DNA of 64,000 nt from the NCBI GenBank assembly GCA_905250075.1, contig CAJNOP010000002.1:8173565-8237564 (forward strand), given 5' to 3'. The notes below the pieces were generated by a model. It worked only from the letters and a program-made list of their open reading frames with translations, was not told the DNA's origin and searched no databases. Positions 1 to 13,900 of the stretch are shown here, one piece after another. The position numbers and the translations under genes are program-made. This stretch comes from Rotaria sp. Silwood1 (lineage: Eukaryota; Rotifera; Eurotatoria; Philodinida; Philodinidae). Within the stretch, counting starts at the first letter, position 1. Every line of letters begins with the position of its first letter.

Positions 1-2149
1 AGTTCATTTTCTCAAAAGTTTTTAGATTATGTAGCAAATCATCGTTAAGCACATGTTTTGTTGTCTTTTGTTGAATTCAATTGTTTGCAATGGGCAGTAA
101 TGAACCATTGGCACTCAATAGATCACAAATGATAGTTACTTTTTCTTTCATCGATTGCATAAATTTTTTTATATACAAAGAAAAATTCATTTTCTTACAT
201 AACTTAATGTTGTTATTTTTTAATACCGCAATTCTTTTATTTCTCCTTTTGTTCTATTAGTTTATAGTATTGATCTAACAGTAATCTATTGAACTTGACT
301 ACATTATTCTTTTTAAAGTGGACTTTCTTTCGTAACAAAACGTCAGTCTTCCTTCTTTTTGGTGAAAAAGACATTGAAAAGTTGACTCATTTTTCTTTTT
401 TTTTTTTTTCTTTTTTTCCTTCAAATACATGACTTGCCATAGTGTAACGACGACAACCACAATTCTTCCTTGTAATTTCTTTTTATGTTCTTTTTTTCTT
501 CTTTCTAATTTTTTCGGAGATTTACTTAAAGCAAAACATTCGTAGTCGATAGTAAGTAGACAACAGTTAAAGAAATGAGAAAGACACGCCACAACGAACA
601 GGTAGTAAAACAAAGAAGATAATACTTCGAATAAGATTTTTGTCCTTATGTATCATCATTTCTTCTTCATTATTTTGTTAAATAACTACATATATACTGT
701 TCATGTTTCAACCATTGAAGACGTTATCAACATATTCTTGATGTGTATGATCTCTTCCTTTTTTTTTTAAGTTTGTCTTCCACAAGAAAAATCAATATTT
801 CATTAGTGTATTTCATATGTAGATTTCAATAAAACAATACTTCTTATAATTTAGTTTTTAGTCTTTCTTTCTCTCTTTCTTTTCTCTTGTTTCTTTGTGC
901 CTATAAGAAAAATTGAAAACAAACATTTACAAAAAAAATCGAGATATAAAACAAACAATGTTGAATTTTTTTCCACTGTGATTCATATTCTCTCTTGATT
1001 TTCAAGAGTATTTACTTTTTTTCTGTCAATGTCTCTGTTTGGACATGATTGTTTTCCTGAAGCTCAAGGTTGTATATATATATTTAGAGACAAGTACAAT
1101 TTAGATGATTGCATAACTGAGAGTGTCACCCCCAATAGCACAGATACATAATCACAGTTCACATGTTGTAAGTTCGATTGGGGTTAGATAATTCGATTTC
1201 AGTAAATATATACTGTTTTCTTTTTGCTCATTCACAAACAACGCTATTACATCTCATTTGTTATTTTTACACATTATGGTAGGTATGGGTTTTTTTTAAA
1301 TAGGTTCTTCCATTATTTCTTTTTTTTCAATGGTGTCTCTCTCTTTCGTTTGCTTGACTGTGTCTAAAAGTATACGATGTTATTTGTAAAAAAAATAGTG
1401 TGATTTTTAGTAATATTACAACAATACATCGATTATTCGTCAACTATTTAACTTCTTTATTTATATTGTTTTGCTATTTGAAAAAGTCAGTGTTTTAGAG
1501 AGAAGTATCTTTATAAGTTATTGCATAAGACTACCATCAGGTATACACTATAATCTTTCTTATGTTGCCTCTGATAGTTGAAAAGTTTTATTACGTTTTT
1601 GTTGCATCGATTTTTTAACAAGTCCACAAGAAGTAGCAGGAGCAGTAGAATAGAATAAATAATAAAGAGAAAGGAGAAAGAACGATGCAACGTGAGTGGA
1701 TGCTTGTGTTCGCTTTTGAGTAGCAGTTGTGAAACTGCTTCATATTAGCGACCACCATCATTGTCAACTTGCATCGACAATTTCATGCAAGAATTGAAGA
1801 ATGAGAGAATAAATCGACGTTTGTTGCCTTCAGTGAAAAAGAGAGAAGAAAAAGAAAAAAAACTTAAATTTATGTTGTGACTTAATTAGTGACATTGTTA
1901 ACTATAAATCCATTTTGGTCGAAAGCAAAGCAATTTTCTTCTGGTTCTGCGTATTGTTTTCTTTCTTTTATGATTAACTTTCAATTAAAAATAATTAGTG
2001 TAATGAAAATAATCTTCACAAAAATACACACAACAATAACATACAATGGTTACAATCATATTAATATATTATTTCTCTTTTCGTTTATTATAGACTTGTA
2101 ACTGTTACTATTACTTTCACATAACCACCGTATTTATCATTGAATTTCA
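1..2149. other. AT-rich stretch without recognisable gene
   Basis: Homopolymer runs, poly-pyrimidine tracts and stop-dense frames fill this stretch. The only open frames are short and low-complexity, with a Lys-rich run on the minus strand and no domain. I see no RNA gene or clear repeat. The last part is presumably promoter and 5' UTR of the tetraspan gene that follows. Confidence 0.6.
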
Positions 2150-2698
2150 ATGCCAAATTCGTTTAAGCTTCCAATTGCTGCTGCAAGTGGCATTGGTGCA
2201 TTTGCTTTATTACTTCTAATTATTAGTGTAGGCACACCTGTATGGCTTGATGGTGGATCAGGAAGTACAATTGGCCTTTTTCGTACATGTTATGGAGATA
2301 GTGTATCAGGAGCGATTAGTCCAGGTTGCTATAATGATAATCGAGCTCCTCAAGCTGGTCTATCTATTTTTGGTCTCTTATTACTTGTCTTTTCTATAAT
2401 TGCAGCCATTGCCGGCATATTTTTGAGTCCAACAATAAGTGTTCATGTATTACATGCAGCATTAGGTCTCTTATACTTTTCATCTATGTTTGTTATGTCT
2501 GCGTATGCAACATGGGGCGTTTATTCACGTGATGAAGCGTCGTATCTTTTTCCTGCTCCAGCAACAAACATGACTCATACAACTGTGGGATATTCATATA
2601 ATTTATGTGTTGCTGCCCATTACTTTCTCTGGACAGCCCTTACAATACTTGCATATGGTGCTGGTCTCAGAGTTGCGGAAGCACGAAATGCAGGTTAA
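2150..2698 (+). CDS. Claudin/PMP22-like four-transmembrane protein
   Basis: A single-exon frame of 182 residues. Four hydrophobic segments are visible at about residues 9-28, 71-93, 98-120 and 150-175, giving the tetraspan layout of the claudin/PMP22/EMP superfamily. The first extracellular loop carries the family signature: W32, then GLFRTC at 42-47 and a second cysteine at C60, matching W...G-L-W/F-x-x-C...C. A possible N-glycosylation site (NMT) lies in the second loop near residue 139. Family members sit in the plasma membrane and organise cell contacts or septate-junction-like barriers; the exact role here is inference. The start is the first ATG, with no better upstream start in frame. 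There is no intron. No neighbour suggests a pathway. Confidence 0.8.
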   Translation: MPNSFKLPIAAASGIGAFALLLLIISVGTPVWLDGGSGSTIGLFRTCYGDSVSGAISPGCYNDNRAPQAGLSIFGLLLLVFSIIAAIAGIFLSPTISVHVLHAALGLLYFSSMFVMSAYATWGVYSRDEASYLFPAPATNMTHTTVGYSYNLCVAAHYFLWTALTILAYGAGLRVAEARNAG

Positions 2699-4720
2699 AT
2701 AACTGTTTCCGTTATTGTTCTCTTGATTAAATACAGACGTATAAGAAACAAATATTATTAGATAATCAAACTTATTCTTTAGTTCATTTTTATTCAGTTG
2801 TTTTTTTTCTTACTAGTTCCAAAAAAAAAGAAATGGACAAATGTTGCTCCATCCGAATCGACTATGATCATTCTTTTTTTTTTGTTGTGTGTACGTTTTA
2901 TGTCCATAGCACATCATTTTTCTACGCGATTCTGTAAACAAGCGACACTTTGTGATATATATGAGTGAGATTTAACTTAACTTTTTTAGTCGAGATGTTT
3001 TATCGTACTTTGGTCTTGTTTTTCTAATAAATGTAACTGGTTTTTTAATAATTGAGTGAAAAATTTGTTGCTCGTGGGTATGAACAAAAGAAAATACAGA
3101 GATATAGGGAATGAAATTTTTATTTGATATTTATAATATTTTTAACGAAAGTTTTTCAAAAAAAAAAAAAAAAGAAGAAGGATTAAGCTTAATATTATAC
3201 TTATTTAAAACACAAGTGAAATATCTAATTATTTATTAATAAGATTTTTCTAAACTTAAACAAGAACTTGTTTTTGACATACTTATTAGTAAAATGTCAT
3301 GCAACCAATATTCGTTTTTTTCAGTAATGATAATTATCAGACGTCAATGGCAAATGTTTTCTTATTAAGACAATAAGTGAAATTGAGTGAAAAAATTCCA
3401 CTTGAATTCATTAAATAAAATATTAATAAATTGAAAGAAGCAAAGAAAAAGGGTCAACCATCTGACATAATAATTACATGCATCAGTATGTTTTGAATAA
3501 ATAATGTTTTGTAAAACAATCACCAATTAAATTTAAATACTAAAGAAAAGACACTTTTTTTTACCATCACGAATGAGAATATTCTAGAAAAGTTTCAATT
3601 CCATCTGTATGTAACTACTTATATCAATTTTCAAAAACCAAATAATCCAAGTAAAAGGTTAGTAAAATAATACGAGTGCAAAAAATAATCGATTGAGTAC
3701 CTACTTGTTCTTTATAAAATTGAAAAAAAAACGTTTATGATGATTTAACTCATCATACATCGATTGGACTCCTATAGTTGAAAATATTTTCATATACTCA
3801 TAATCCTTAATGTATAGTATTTCATATACTTTACCCTTAGGCCTTCTCCAAAAAAAAAACAGGCGAAAAGTATCAATTTATGATATTGAAAATCATTGTA
3901 TTGTAATTAAAACTGGTTTTACTTATAATGAAACACTAGCACAAAGTATACTAAGCATATAAAAATAGAAATTTAAAATTTTTCGACTTTTGTTTTGATG
4001 AGAATTAATATTGAAGTTGTATCTCTATTGGAAGTTAAAATGGTTAAATCTTGTTATTAAGTATAGAATGTTTGAAAAAAAAAACCATGTTTTTTTTTAA
4101 TCTTCAAATTTTAACAAGAAGATATTCGTTTCTCATGAGCTTTGAAAATAAACAGATTTTTATTGAATTTTCAAAAATATCAGTAAGATTTTTCTTCTCT
4201 GATGCACACGAACGATAAAAAACAGAAATTTGTTCAGAATTAATTTTTGCTTGGGTTACACTAATAGTTTCTTTCTTACGTATTATTCTAGAAACCCTAT
4301 TAATGTACTGGTTGAAACAAGACATATGATGAAAATGAAAAGGATTATTGTGCAATTTTCGTCGTTCTTGTGAAAATGTTGTTATTTTTTTGCTAGTTGA
4401 TTTGATTTATGAGTATAATCGTCTTCGACATTGACTAAACCTGTGACTGTTCAAATCAAGATAAAAACTAATATGGAATAGTCATAAATCTAACATCGAC
4501 TGATTTATATTGATTATATCTTGTTATTAAGACTACTTGTGACAGCTGCAAACTTTGTTTTTCTTAAATTTGTTTTTCAGCATATTTCTGTATGATACAT
4601 TACACCACTTTGAGGCTTATGAATATCTAAAGCTATTTTTAATTACGTTGCAAATACCAATGCAATAAGTTTATCACTATCAATAATTTGATTTCGGTGT
4701 TATCAGTGGCACGTGTTCTC

Positions 4721-4756
<36 letters not shown>

Positions 4757-4797
4757 TGCACAGTATTCTTACAGACTAGTTAAAAAAGTGCAAAATC
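2699..4797. other. Gene-free AT-rich interval
   Basis: The stretch lies between the tetraspan and peptidase genes. Only short stop-interrupted frames are present, the longest being an 83-codon minus-strand frame at 4104-4355 without a domain. I see no clear repeat family apart from poly-A/T tracts and the TA microsatellite listed separately. Confidence 0.55.
4724..4751. repeat. TA dinucleotide microsatellite upstream of the M23 gene
   Basis: About 13 consecutive TA/AT units end some 47 bp before the peptidase start codon. It could serve as a TATA-like promoter region, but that is inference; as seen it is a simple repeat. Confidence 0.8.
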
Positions 4798-5262
4798 ATG
4801 ACTAATACATATACACTATCTGGTTTATTTATTCTCGCTATTTTTCTTTATTGTATTACTAATCAAGCAAATGGTGTATCACCAGTTCCCGGCAAAAAAA
4901 TAACAACACCATTTGGTAGAAAAGGTAGTTGGGCAGCTGGTTATCATACAGGAGATGATTATGCATGTCCTATTGGAACAAAAGTAGTTGCAACAAGAGC
5001 TGGAGTTGTTAAAGCTGGAAATTGGGGATCAGCTTATGGAACTCACATTATAATTGAATCTAAAGGGCCTAGTGGTAAGATAATTCGACATTTATATGCA
5101 CATTTAAGTCAAAAATCAGTGAAAACTGGTGCCAAAGTTAAAGCTGGACAACAAATAGGTAAAAGTGGAAATACAGGAAGATCTACAGGACCTCATCTTC
5201 ATTATGAAGAACGAGTATCACCATATGGTTATTCTAATCATCGAAATCCACAATTTAACTAG
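4798..5262 (+). CDS. Secreted M23-family (LytM/lysostaphin-type) zinc metallopeptidase
   Basis: A 154-residue intronless protein. Residues 1-26 form a signal peptide with a hydrophobic core at about 8-20. The rest is one peptidase M23 domain. The zinc ligands H50 and D54 lie in the HxxxD motif, and H135 in the HLHYE motif at 133-137. The second catalytic histidines H102 (in YAHLS) and H133 are also present, so the site looks intact. M23 enzymes cut glycyl or peptide bridges in bacterial peptidoglycan; a secreted animal copy would most simply act in digestion of, or defence against, bacteria. The family is essentially bacterial and phage-borne. Lack of introns plus an animal-type flank argues for horizontal acquisition, now with host-like AT-rich codons. 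A poly(A) signal AATAAA sits near 5340. Catalytic function is inferred from conserved residues. Confidence 0.93.
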   Translation: MTNTYTLSGLFILAIFLYCITNQANGVSPVPGKKITTPFGRKGSWAAGYHTGDDYACPIGTKVVATRAGVVKAGNWGSAYGTHIIIESKGPSGKIIRHLYAHLSQKSVKTGAKVKAGQQIGKSGNTGRSTGPHLHYEERVSPYGYSNHRNPQFN

Positions 5263-8200
5263 TAAACCTGATGTCAAAAAAAAAAAGAACAGTTCTGTTG
5301 TCAATACTGTTTTTTTTTCTTAATAACAGCTTTATATTTCAATAAATGTTATGAACAGAAAGTTTACTCTTTTACATATTTCTAATTAAATCAACTGTGT
5401 TTTAGTACAGTTTCAGGGGAAAAGCATCATTTATATTTTGTACAATATTGTAGATAATGAAGGGAATAAAAAGATTTGTCTTATTTACAAATACATAAAT
5501 CCAAAGTGTGTTACAATGTTTAATCGAATTATAAAAACAACTTCATATTTAAAGATGACGACAATGAAATAAAGTTGTTTTAATTTATACTTATTGAAAT
5601 TAATCGATTTTGAAGGAATGATAATTATAGAAAATATTGAGTTTAATTTAACGATACATGTTGTGTGATTTTGCTACCATATAAACCATCCATCAATACT
5701 CTATTTTACACAATACGATAACATCAATACAAAAAAAGATACGGACATAAAATGAATCAAAGATAAACGATAGATATGAAATATATTTTGCGTAAATACA
5801 TGTCATCAAAAAATAACTTGCAAATAGGTAAATGCTCACATTTAGAAAAAATAAAATAAAAGTAATGAATTTTCACTTAATTACAGTTTCACTACTAGCT
5901 AAAATATTGATTAAAAATATTCTATTCAATCATTTGTATTAGTTGATATTCTAGAGCATTGCTCATGGTACTCATTAAATTTAAGTATGTTATAAAATTT
6001 AGCTATTAGAAAGAAAATTATATCGTCTAACACGAAAAATTGAATTAAACTTCACCGCTTTAGCTTTACAAAGTATACCTTCAAATATCAGTCTTATCGT
6101 CCAAAAACAATTGTAATATATTTTTTCTTCTTCTTCTCAACATCGTTTCTAGTAACTTCATTTTCATTTTTCATATAATTGGAAATTGTTATTAGAATTC
6201 AATGATTCCATTATTATTTAGATATGATAAAGACAATTATTCAAACTGAATGTTTTTTCTCTGTTGATTTATATTTCTTCAAATGATATGAAAAAGAATT
6301 GAATTTTTCATCTTACGAAGGAAATCTGGCAACTGATTTATTGCTTTTGAATCAGTACTATGTGCATCATGTAGACTCTAATGAGCATTGAACATCCTAA
6401 ACATTCACAAGAAACTATTCTAGTTAAGGACTGTCTTTATACAAAATTTCAAGTCGAAATTCGAAAATCAATTTTTCTGATGTTGTTGAAAGAAACTACG
6501 ACATTCTTTAAAAACCTTTCGTAATAGTGCATTGTCTAGGCCAGAGTTGTCATTATTTCTTTTAGAAATAGAAATGACCAAAACGTCAACAGAAAGGCCG
6601 AGTATTCGTCTCACAACAAGATTATCTGCTTGTTTTTATTTCATCTTCTGTCAAAGAAAAAAAAAAAATGCTGTGTCAAAACCCAGTTTCTATCTAAAGC
6701 TACTACAAAGCTGAAAAAAATTAGCAGACAGTAGACATTTTGGAGAGGGAAAGCTCTCTCCATCATTGAAGACTCTGATCTCAGCAGCAATAAGCTAAAG
6801 GTTCTAGCTCATTTGTAACTACGAAATAGATGCATTTCTTAAAAGAGTGTCATTAGTTGATGAACTTCTCTATATAGAGGTCTAAACAAATCATACATTA
6901 ATAGTAATATATCGATATAAAATTTGAATATTCGACCGAAGCAATTTTTCGTTAGAAGCTCTAACTATATATTTTAATCAATCATCAGAAAATAAATTTC
7001 ACACTGAGAATCTAAAATTTAAAATACAGATTTCATGTTTTTTTTCTTTCTCAACACTGAAAATGTAAATTTTGTTCGAACAAATTTAGATTCATCTCAA
7101 TAGAGAATGAGAAAATGATTAATTTTTTTTATTCATATTCATTTTTCTTGTTTTTTATATTGTAAGTTGAATAAGTATAGATTATTATTGAGAAGTCGAT
7201 CTGACATTGTCAAGTAAATCTTTCTCAAAAGCTTGAGTAATGTATTACAAAATTTAGGCATAAATATTGTCATTTTTTTCTTTCAACATTTCTTTTCTTC
7301 TATGATCGCATCCTTGTATCAACAAGCATAACAAAATAGACAAAGTATGGATATGTCTATCGGCATATGCATATTTGGTGACAGGAGTCTGATACTGATA
7401 TGAAGATAAGCACAAGTTAATTTTCCTTTCTTTTTCTTTTATATCTTTTTTCTTCTTGTCTTTCCCTTAAAATTTTCTTATCTCACTTATTTCTTTTGTA
7501 ACTCTTTCTTCTTTTTTTAATTTCTTCATCAAATTCTCATTTATCTTGATTTATAAAACTTCTTCTATTTATATCCTATCATCAATCGTAAGTATCATTA
7601 GTATCGAGTAAGACTGTTAAATCGAATCATCTTCTAATTGAATTTGAGTCTCATATATAATAGAGACATGTATATTACGCATATATATATATATATGTAT
7701 AGTACAATGTACTGTTAAGTAATAACCATGGAAAATTATTTACAAGACTGAGAAAGTTTCTTTTTTGTTTTTATATGCTATCAATCTAACGTTTGAGTTA
7801 ATTGATTCGTCGAACTCGTACATCTTCATCAACTAGGCAAATGTCAACACATTCTTGAGTTTAGATATGAAAGAATCGAGAAAAAGCCAGCCCATCATTT
7901 TTTATCACTTCTCCTTTATAATGAAATATATATATATATATATATCAAAATGTTTTTGTAACGTTCAATTGAGTTCAGCTAGAAATTCTTTTTTTTTGTG
8001 TTAGCCTTTGTAGTAATTTCAAAGAATCAAATATAATTAGATTTGTGATATGATTCTTCTATTTGATTGGTAGAAAACATGAAAAAAGAAAGAGAGACAG
8101 AGAGAATAATACTCAGCGCAGACTCGATGTTGATACTCCTTTTTCTTTTTACAAGAGAACGAATGATAACGATTGTCAAGTCATCGTATATGTATGAGAA

Positions 8201-8462
8201 TGTGTGTATTTCCGCAAGCAAGTCAAATATGAGATAAACAATTCATCGAACGACGACGTTGATAAGTCGTCATTGTTGATGATAGTAGGAAGAGCAAGCA
8301 AATAAAAGAAAATCGACTGGCTCATATCATGTACCAATCGTCTTTTTCTTATATACATATTTTTGCCTACGGACGAACCGAACAAATGATATCACCTTAT
8401 CATTTCTCTCTTTCTCTTTCTCTCTCTTTTTTTTTGCTTTTACTCAATAATAATTTTCTTCT
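5263..8462. other. Gene-free AT-rich interval upstream of the T-box gene
   Basis: Beyond the peptidase 3' end I see only short open frames, TA microsatellites (7679-7697, 7926-7946) and CT-rich tracts (8402-8430). No domain-bearing frame was recognised. The last kilobase may carry regulatory sequence for the T-box gene, but no specific site can be supported. Confidence 0.55.
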
Positions 8463-10991
8463 ATGGATAACAATCTGCTAACATCACGTGCTAGTAGTTT
8501 CAGTATTGCTTCATTGATTACATCAGATGGTTGCGATGATGAGAATAGTTTATATCATTCTCTAACGAATTCAATTCCAACAAATTTTTATCATAATACT
8601 AATAATTGTTCAATTGATCAAATTACAAACGATTCTATTCAACAAGATTTTCATCATTTTCATTCAGCTAAATTAACAGAAACAAATAACGGACAATATC
8701 AACAACAAATAGGAAAAAAAAATAAAAATCGATCAACAAATTATAAACAAAGAAAAAATCTTCAAATACATTTATCAACAACACAACATATGGAAGGTTA
8801 GTTATACTTAGTAAAAAAGAAAAAGAAAAAGCAAGAATAAAAAATGATCAACATATCTTTTCTATTTCTTAGATTATATTCAACGAGCAACAGAAAATAT
8901 TAAATCAACAACAAATATAAATAAATCTGATCATGAAAATATTTCAAATGGAACAAATGAAATCAAAAAAACACTTCATCCAAAATTAGCTAATATTAAA
9001 ATGGTTCTCGAATCAAAATCATTATGGGATGAATTTGATAAACTTGGAACTGAAATGATTGTTACCCGATCAGGAAGGTAAAAAAAAACATCAATATCTT
9101 CTCGTTTCATCGTTATAATTTCAGAGGTCCACTTAAGAAATCATGCCTTGAAAAGAAAACGAAATAGTAAAGACACTATTGAATCACTTTTAAAGCAAGC
9201 ATGTTACAATCCATAGACAGATAAAAAAAACATTTTCTAGGGCGTCAATGTAAGTATGGGACTTCTCTGTTTTCAAAACAGATCTGGATCAAAGAGTTGA
9301 CACTGTTGATTTCGTATGAATATTGCTGCTTTCAATAGAGCTCGTTGGATTCGAGTACGAAAATCTTTTACTCGACGGACTCTAATATCTCATCCCAACT
9401 TGTATGTATTCGACATATATATGATGAGATAACTTGACAACAATATGAATAAGTCATCATGAAATAAAAAATTTTATTCACTAGAATTAACAAATTCTCG
9501 ATTTAATCAAAACATATCAAAAAAGTTATTTGTCATTAGAAGAATATTTTATTGTTACAATCTTATAAACCATCGAATTATATTTATATTTCTATGATTA
9601 TAATAACTTTCTCTAATACAAAGTTACATTTGTTGTCATTTTTTTCATAAAGCACTATTGAATAAAAAGTGGTAATGAAACAGAGACCAAACTAAAAAAC
9701 AAAAATCTTCTTAAAACAATTGATTGTTTGTTCATAAAATGTAATTAACTTTACGTTATAATTATCATTAGTATGATTGAGATATTCAAAATAAAAAAAC
9801 AATAGATAAGATTGATACTAATGATTCAATCGAATTTAACTCTCTTGAGAAACGTCCAAAACATATGCTTATTGAATGTAGATTATCCATCATTTTATTT
9901 TTGTTTCTTTTCTTTAAAGACGAATGTTTCCAATATTACAAGTAAAAATCTCTGGTATGGATCCAACAGCTACTTATTTACTGATGGTTGATTTTATACC
10001 ATTAGATGATAAACGTTATCGATATGCATTTTATAGGTAAAATTATCTTTTTTTTTCTAGAGAAAAAAAAAAGAATAAGCAAGATCTTTATTTAGTTCAA
10101 GTTGGGTTGTTGCTGGTAAAGCTGATCCACATGGTCCAGGTCGTTTTCATGTTCATCCTGATTCACCACAAACAGGTTCAAATTGGATGAAAAATATTAT
10201 TTCATTTGATAAACTTAAATTAACAAATAATTTACTTGATGAAAATGGACATGTAAGAAGAACAAAATTCTTTTCTTTTCTTTTTTTTTTAAACTAAATT
10301 CCTGTTTTGTTTTTATTTATATAAAGATTATACTTAATTCAATGCATCGTTATCAACCTCGAATTCATTGTGTTTATTCACCATCAATAAAAACTGATGA
10401 ATTAATTTTACAACAAACACAAACATTTCGAACATTTACATTTCCTGAAACAACGTTTATTAGTGTTACAGCATATCAAAATCATCGAATAACACAATTA
10501 AAAATTGCTTCAAATCCATTTGCTAAAGGTTTTCGTGATTGTGAATCAGAAGATGGGTATAGAAAAATAAATTTCTTTTTTATTTTTTTGAATACAAAAT
10601 AATCTTATTTGTTTTTAGTATGATCGATGTAATAAAACAATTGAATTCTAATCAACGTTTACTTCGTTCACAACGAAAATCACCTAATATACAAACTAAT
10701 ACATTTAATAGAATTGTTGAAAATTCTTCTTGTTTTATATCTGATCCACAAGATTCAACAGTTAATTTTATTTCACCAACAACTTATTCATTAGTTAATC
10801 AAGATTTAGCAAATTATGCTGCTGATGCTTTTGTTTATTCACAATTGTCTGATTTAAGTTATCGAAGAGAAACATCATCAAATTATCATCCAACACGAAT
10901 GAGTCCATATGCACGACAAACATTTTATCCAATGTATACACAACGTGATATTCATTCACCATCATCATCATCATCATCATACAATAGTTGA
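8463..10991 (+). CDS. T-box transcription factor, TBX1/TBX10 subfamily
   Basis: Six exons join in frame with GT-AG junctions: 8463-8796, 8873-9077, 9920-10036, 10096-10252, 10327-10556, 10619-10991, giving 471 residues. The T-box DNA-binding domain spans about residues 158-345: [94 protein letters not shown] and GFRDC. The segments [40 protein letters not shown] recall vertebrate TBX1/10 and insect org-1 more than TBX20 or Brachyury; this assignment is from memory of the families. It is a nuclear regulator; TBX1-class genes pattern mesoderm and pharyngeal muscle. The first 150 residues are Asn/Gln/Ser-rich, and the C-terminus is short and ends in a Ser run. Intron 2 is 842 nt, the others 59-76 nt. 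Poly(A) signal near 11132. Confidence 0.95.
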
Positions 10992-13900
10992 TTATGGCAT
11001 GAAAACAAAAAAAAAGAAAAAAAAAACAATTTAATAGTTTTCATTTTTGTGAGTCTTTAGGTCAGATGAGGGCTTTGTTTTTTCTTTCTCATATTATTTA
11101 GAACAGCATATATTGTAATTACATCTTTACTAAATAAAAAAAAAAGCGATTTTCTTCTTATTCATAGATCAATACATATATATATTGATATCGTATATTC
11201 ATTCATCTTTTTTTTCTTCTGTCTATTGATATGATAAGTAACTGTATGTGTTTATGTGATGGCTATCTATCTGTCATAATTATTCTTGAGATTAGAAGTA
11301 TGCGGGCATATTGTGATGTGTTTATATCTCTCTCTATACATATATATGTGAATGTGGCTTAGTTATAACAATTAATTTGCAACAAAACGAAGTTTGATTG
11401 TTTTTTCATTTATAAATAAACATATGATGAAATAAGAAAAAAAAAAGAGATTCTTCAGTATACAATTATAGCGATTCAATATAACAAAGATTTTTGAGAA
11501 TTTGTTGAAATGATTTAATCGTAATTTTTGTTCGAGTTTTTTTTTTATAACTTTCATTCAAACAACTCAAAAATTAGCTAACGTCATTATAAATGGTGTA
11601 TTAAGACACTTAAAAAGGCAAATTGTACATCTGGAAAACGTGTAAATTTTTTTTCACAAGATTTTGATGTATTTTGCAGATAAAAATGACGTTTTTCGTC
11701 TGTAAAAGTTGCCTTTCTTAAGAGTCTTCATTAGTGGCAAAAGCTAGGAAGAGAAGCACTACTGATTAAGTTTTCTTTGAGCTCCCTGACAAGATTTTTG
11801 AAAGATATACATGTTTCTGATACAAAAATATATATATTAGTCTTTGTAATAAACCTGATTGAAACTTATAGCTATTTATTGTAGTTTCTTTTCTTCGAGC
11901 ACACATATGAGTTACACAAAGTGAGATATGTGTTAAAATCTTTCATTCCAAAAACTAATATATTTTTCTATTTAAAAAGGACATTTTTCAAAAATCTCTA
12001 TAGAGCTAATTGAGCCCATCTAGCTCTAAATCCTGGCTTCACCACTGATCTTCATCCACCTTCTCTAATAAAAGTAGCTAATTTTGTTATTTTTTGAACA
12101 GACATGGAAACATTCCAATAGAAACCACGACTAGGACGTTTAAACCAGTTTTCAGAAATTCTTGTCTGCTTCGATATTCATCTGTTTTCTCCATCATAAT
12201 AGTGAAAAGGAATGGTCTAAAAATCAATTTTATTTGTTATTTTCATTTTTCAGTTAGATATAACATTTGATAACACTTAAAAATAATCATAGAATAATAA
12301 ACGTCAATATCGGTTAAATTACCATTGATAGAAACTCTTTTTTTTTTAGTTTTATGAATGACATAAACTCTGAAGCGAAAAGTTTAGTATTCTATAGTTG
12401 TGTTTAAAACATGCAATGACAAATTCTTTATCTAAGGTTTTATTGCGTTCATATAATTAAAGTGTTTAGGAATACAGAAATTCATAGAACAGTATATGAG
12501 TTAGCAACGGCTCACAAGTCCTTGCTAGGGTTTATGAACAGGTCATACAATTCAGAGACGGAAACAAGATAATTCCATCTTTCTAATTTTTTCTTGCTTT
12601 TTGCCATGGTTCTTGGAAATTTTCTGTTACAGATAAGCAACATTTTTAATCTTTCGATGAGACAGATTGACTACATAAAAGCGAAGTTCGATTTCCAGAT
12701 TTTTTTTCAATAGAACCATTTATTGTCTATCCAAGAGAAATTGAATTAGATCATATTTTGAAGACTAATTTATTGAGAAGACAGAAAATTTGACACATAT
12801 CAAAAACTTTGGTTTGATGGTCAATATATTTAGAATTCATATAATTGACACTAATAACAAATGCCAGAATGGTTTGAATTCTATCAAATTTTAACAAATT
12901 GATCTATTGGATCTAATAAACATGAATGAAGTTTTAGTACAATACAACGAATAAAGAAAAAACTACGGAATAGCCTCTCATCAAAAGTCCTAGAAACAAC
13001 TATAAAATTAGATATACTGAAAATCAGATCTTGCGGAAAAACAATTTAGATGTTACTGTAAAACATTTTTCTATGAAACTAGAACAAATAAAAGCTTGCA
13101 ATAACAAAAAATATATTGACAAGATTGATCATGAGTGACAAACACAATATCAGACGCATATTAGAAAGAATATTCCTTGTAAAACTATTGACGTAAACAG
13201 ATTTTGTACGCAGTAAAAAACATATTTGTTTCTATTGATTTGAAGTTTCACTACAAATTTAATAACACAAAAACCGGCGACGAATGAAAATGTGTTCATG
13301 ATTGTTAATGAAACTTCTAAAAGTTTCAGCTGAGAGTAGACTTTTCCGAGGAAAAACTGATATATAAATGCTTTATCTGTAGCTTTGCCTGATATTCTCC
13401 TTTCTAACCAGAATCAAGCGAAAACTATATTTATGAATGAAAAGAGTAAATTACATGCATAATCTTAAAAAACTTTCGGACAATGGTAATAAATAGATAT
13501 GTGAGGGTTTACTTTTTTTTTTTTTTTTACAGTGGATTGATATCGATTTGGACAAGAGTAAAGCAATAATAGTACAAGGGATCAATACTTGAGGATGATG
13601 TGATGTATTATTGGGCACATGTTTCTGGATAGATTCAGCATGATTTAAGGTCAACGACTTTTTTGTCCTTCGATTATATGAACATTTTTCAAAAAAAAAT
13701 TTCTTGGTATTGCTAACATCAGCAAACAATAATTCTAGGAAATATCTAACTTTTAATGTTTCATAAATTATATCAAATATAGGTTTTCTCTTTTCAACAT
13801 TTTAGAATTTTTAAAAATTAACTAGAAAACGTCAGTAACTATAGGAAGCACTCGAATTTTTGAGTTATTTAGTTACAAAAAGTCAAACCTTTTGTATATA

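Noticed and set aside
299..613. Minus-strand frame of 104 codons
   Set aside because: Lys-rich low complexity from poly-T tracts, no domain, no supporting context.
1120..1185. tRNA-like sequence: CCCCAAT and ATTGGGG pair, with a TTCGATT loop
   Set aside because: The enclosed length is too short, and no D-arm or anticodon arm folds; I see only a chance stem.
1889..2101. Open frame upstream of the tetraspan gene
   Set aside because: Hydrophobic and Ile/Phe-rich as expected from AT-rich DNA, ends before the gene, no conserved feature.
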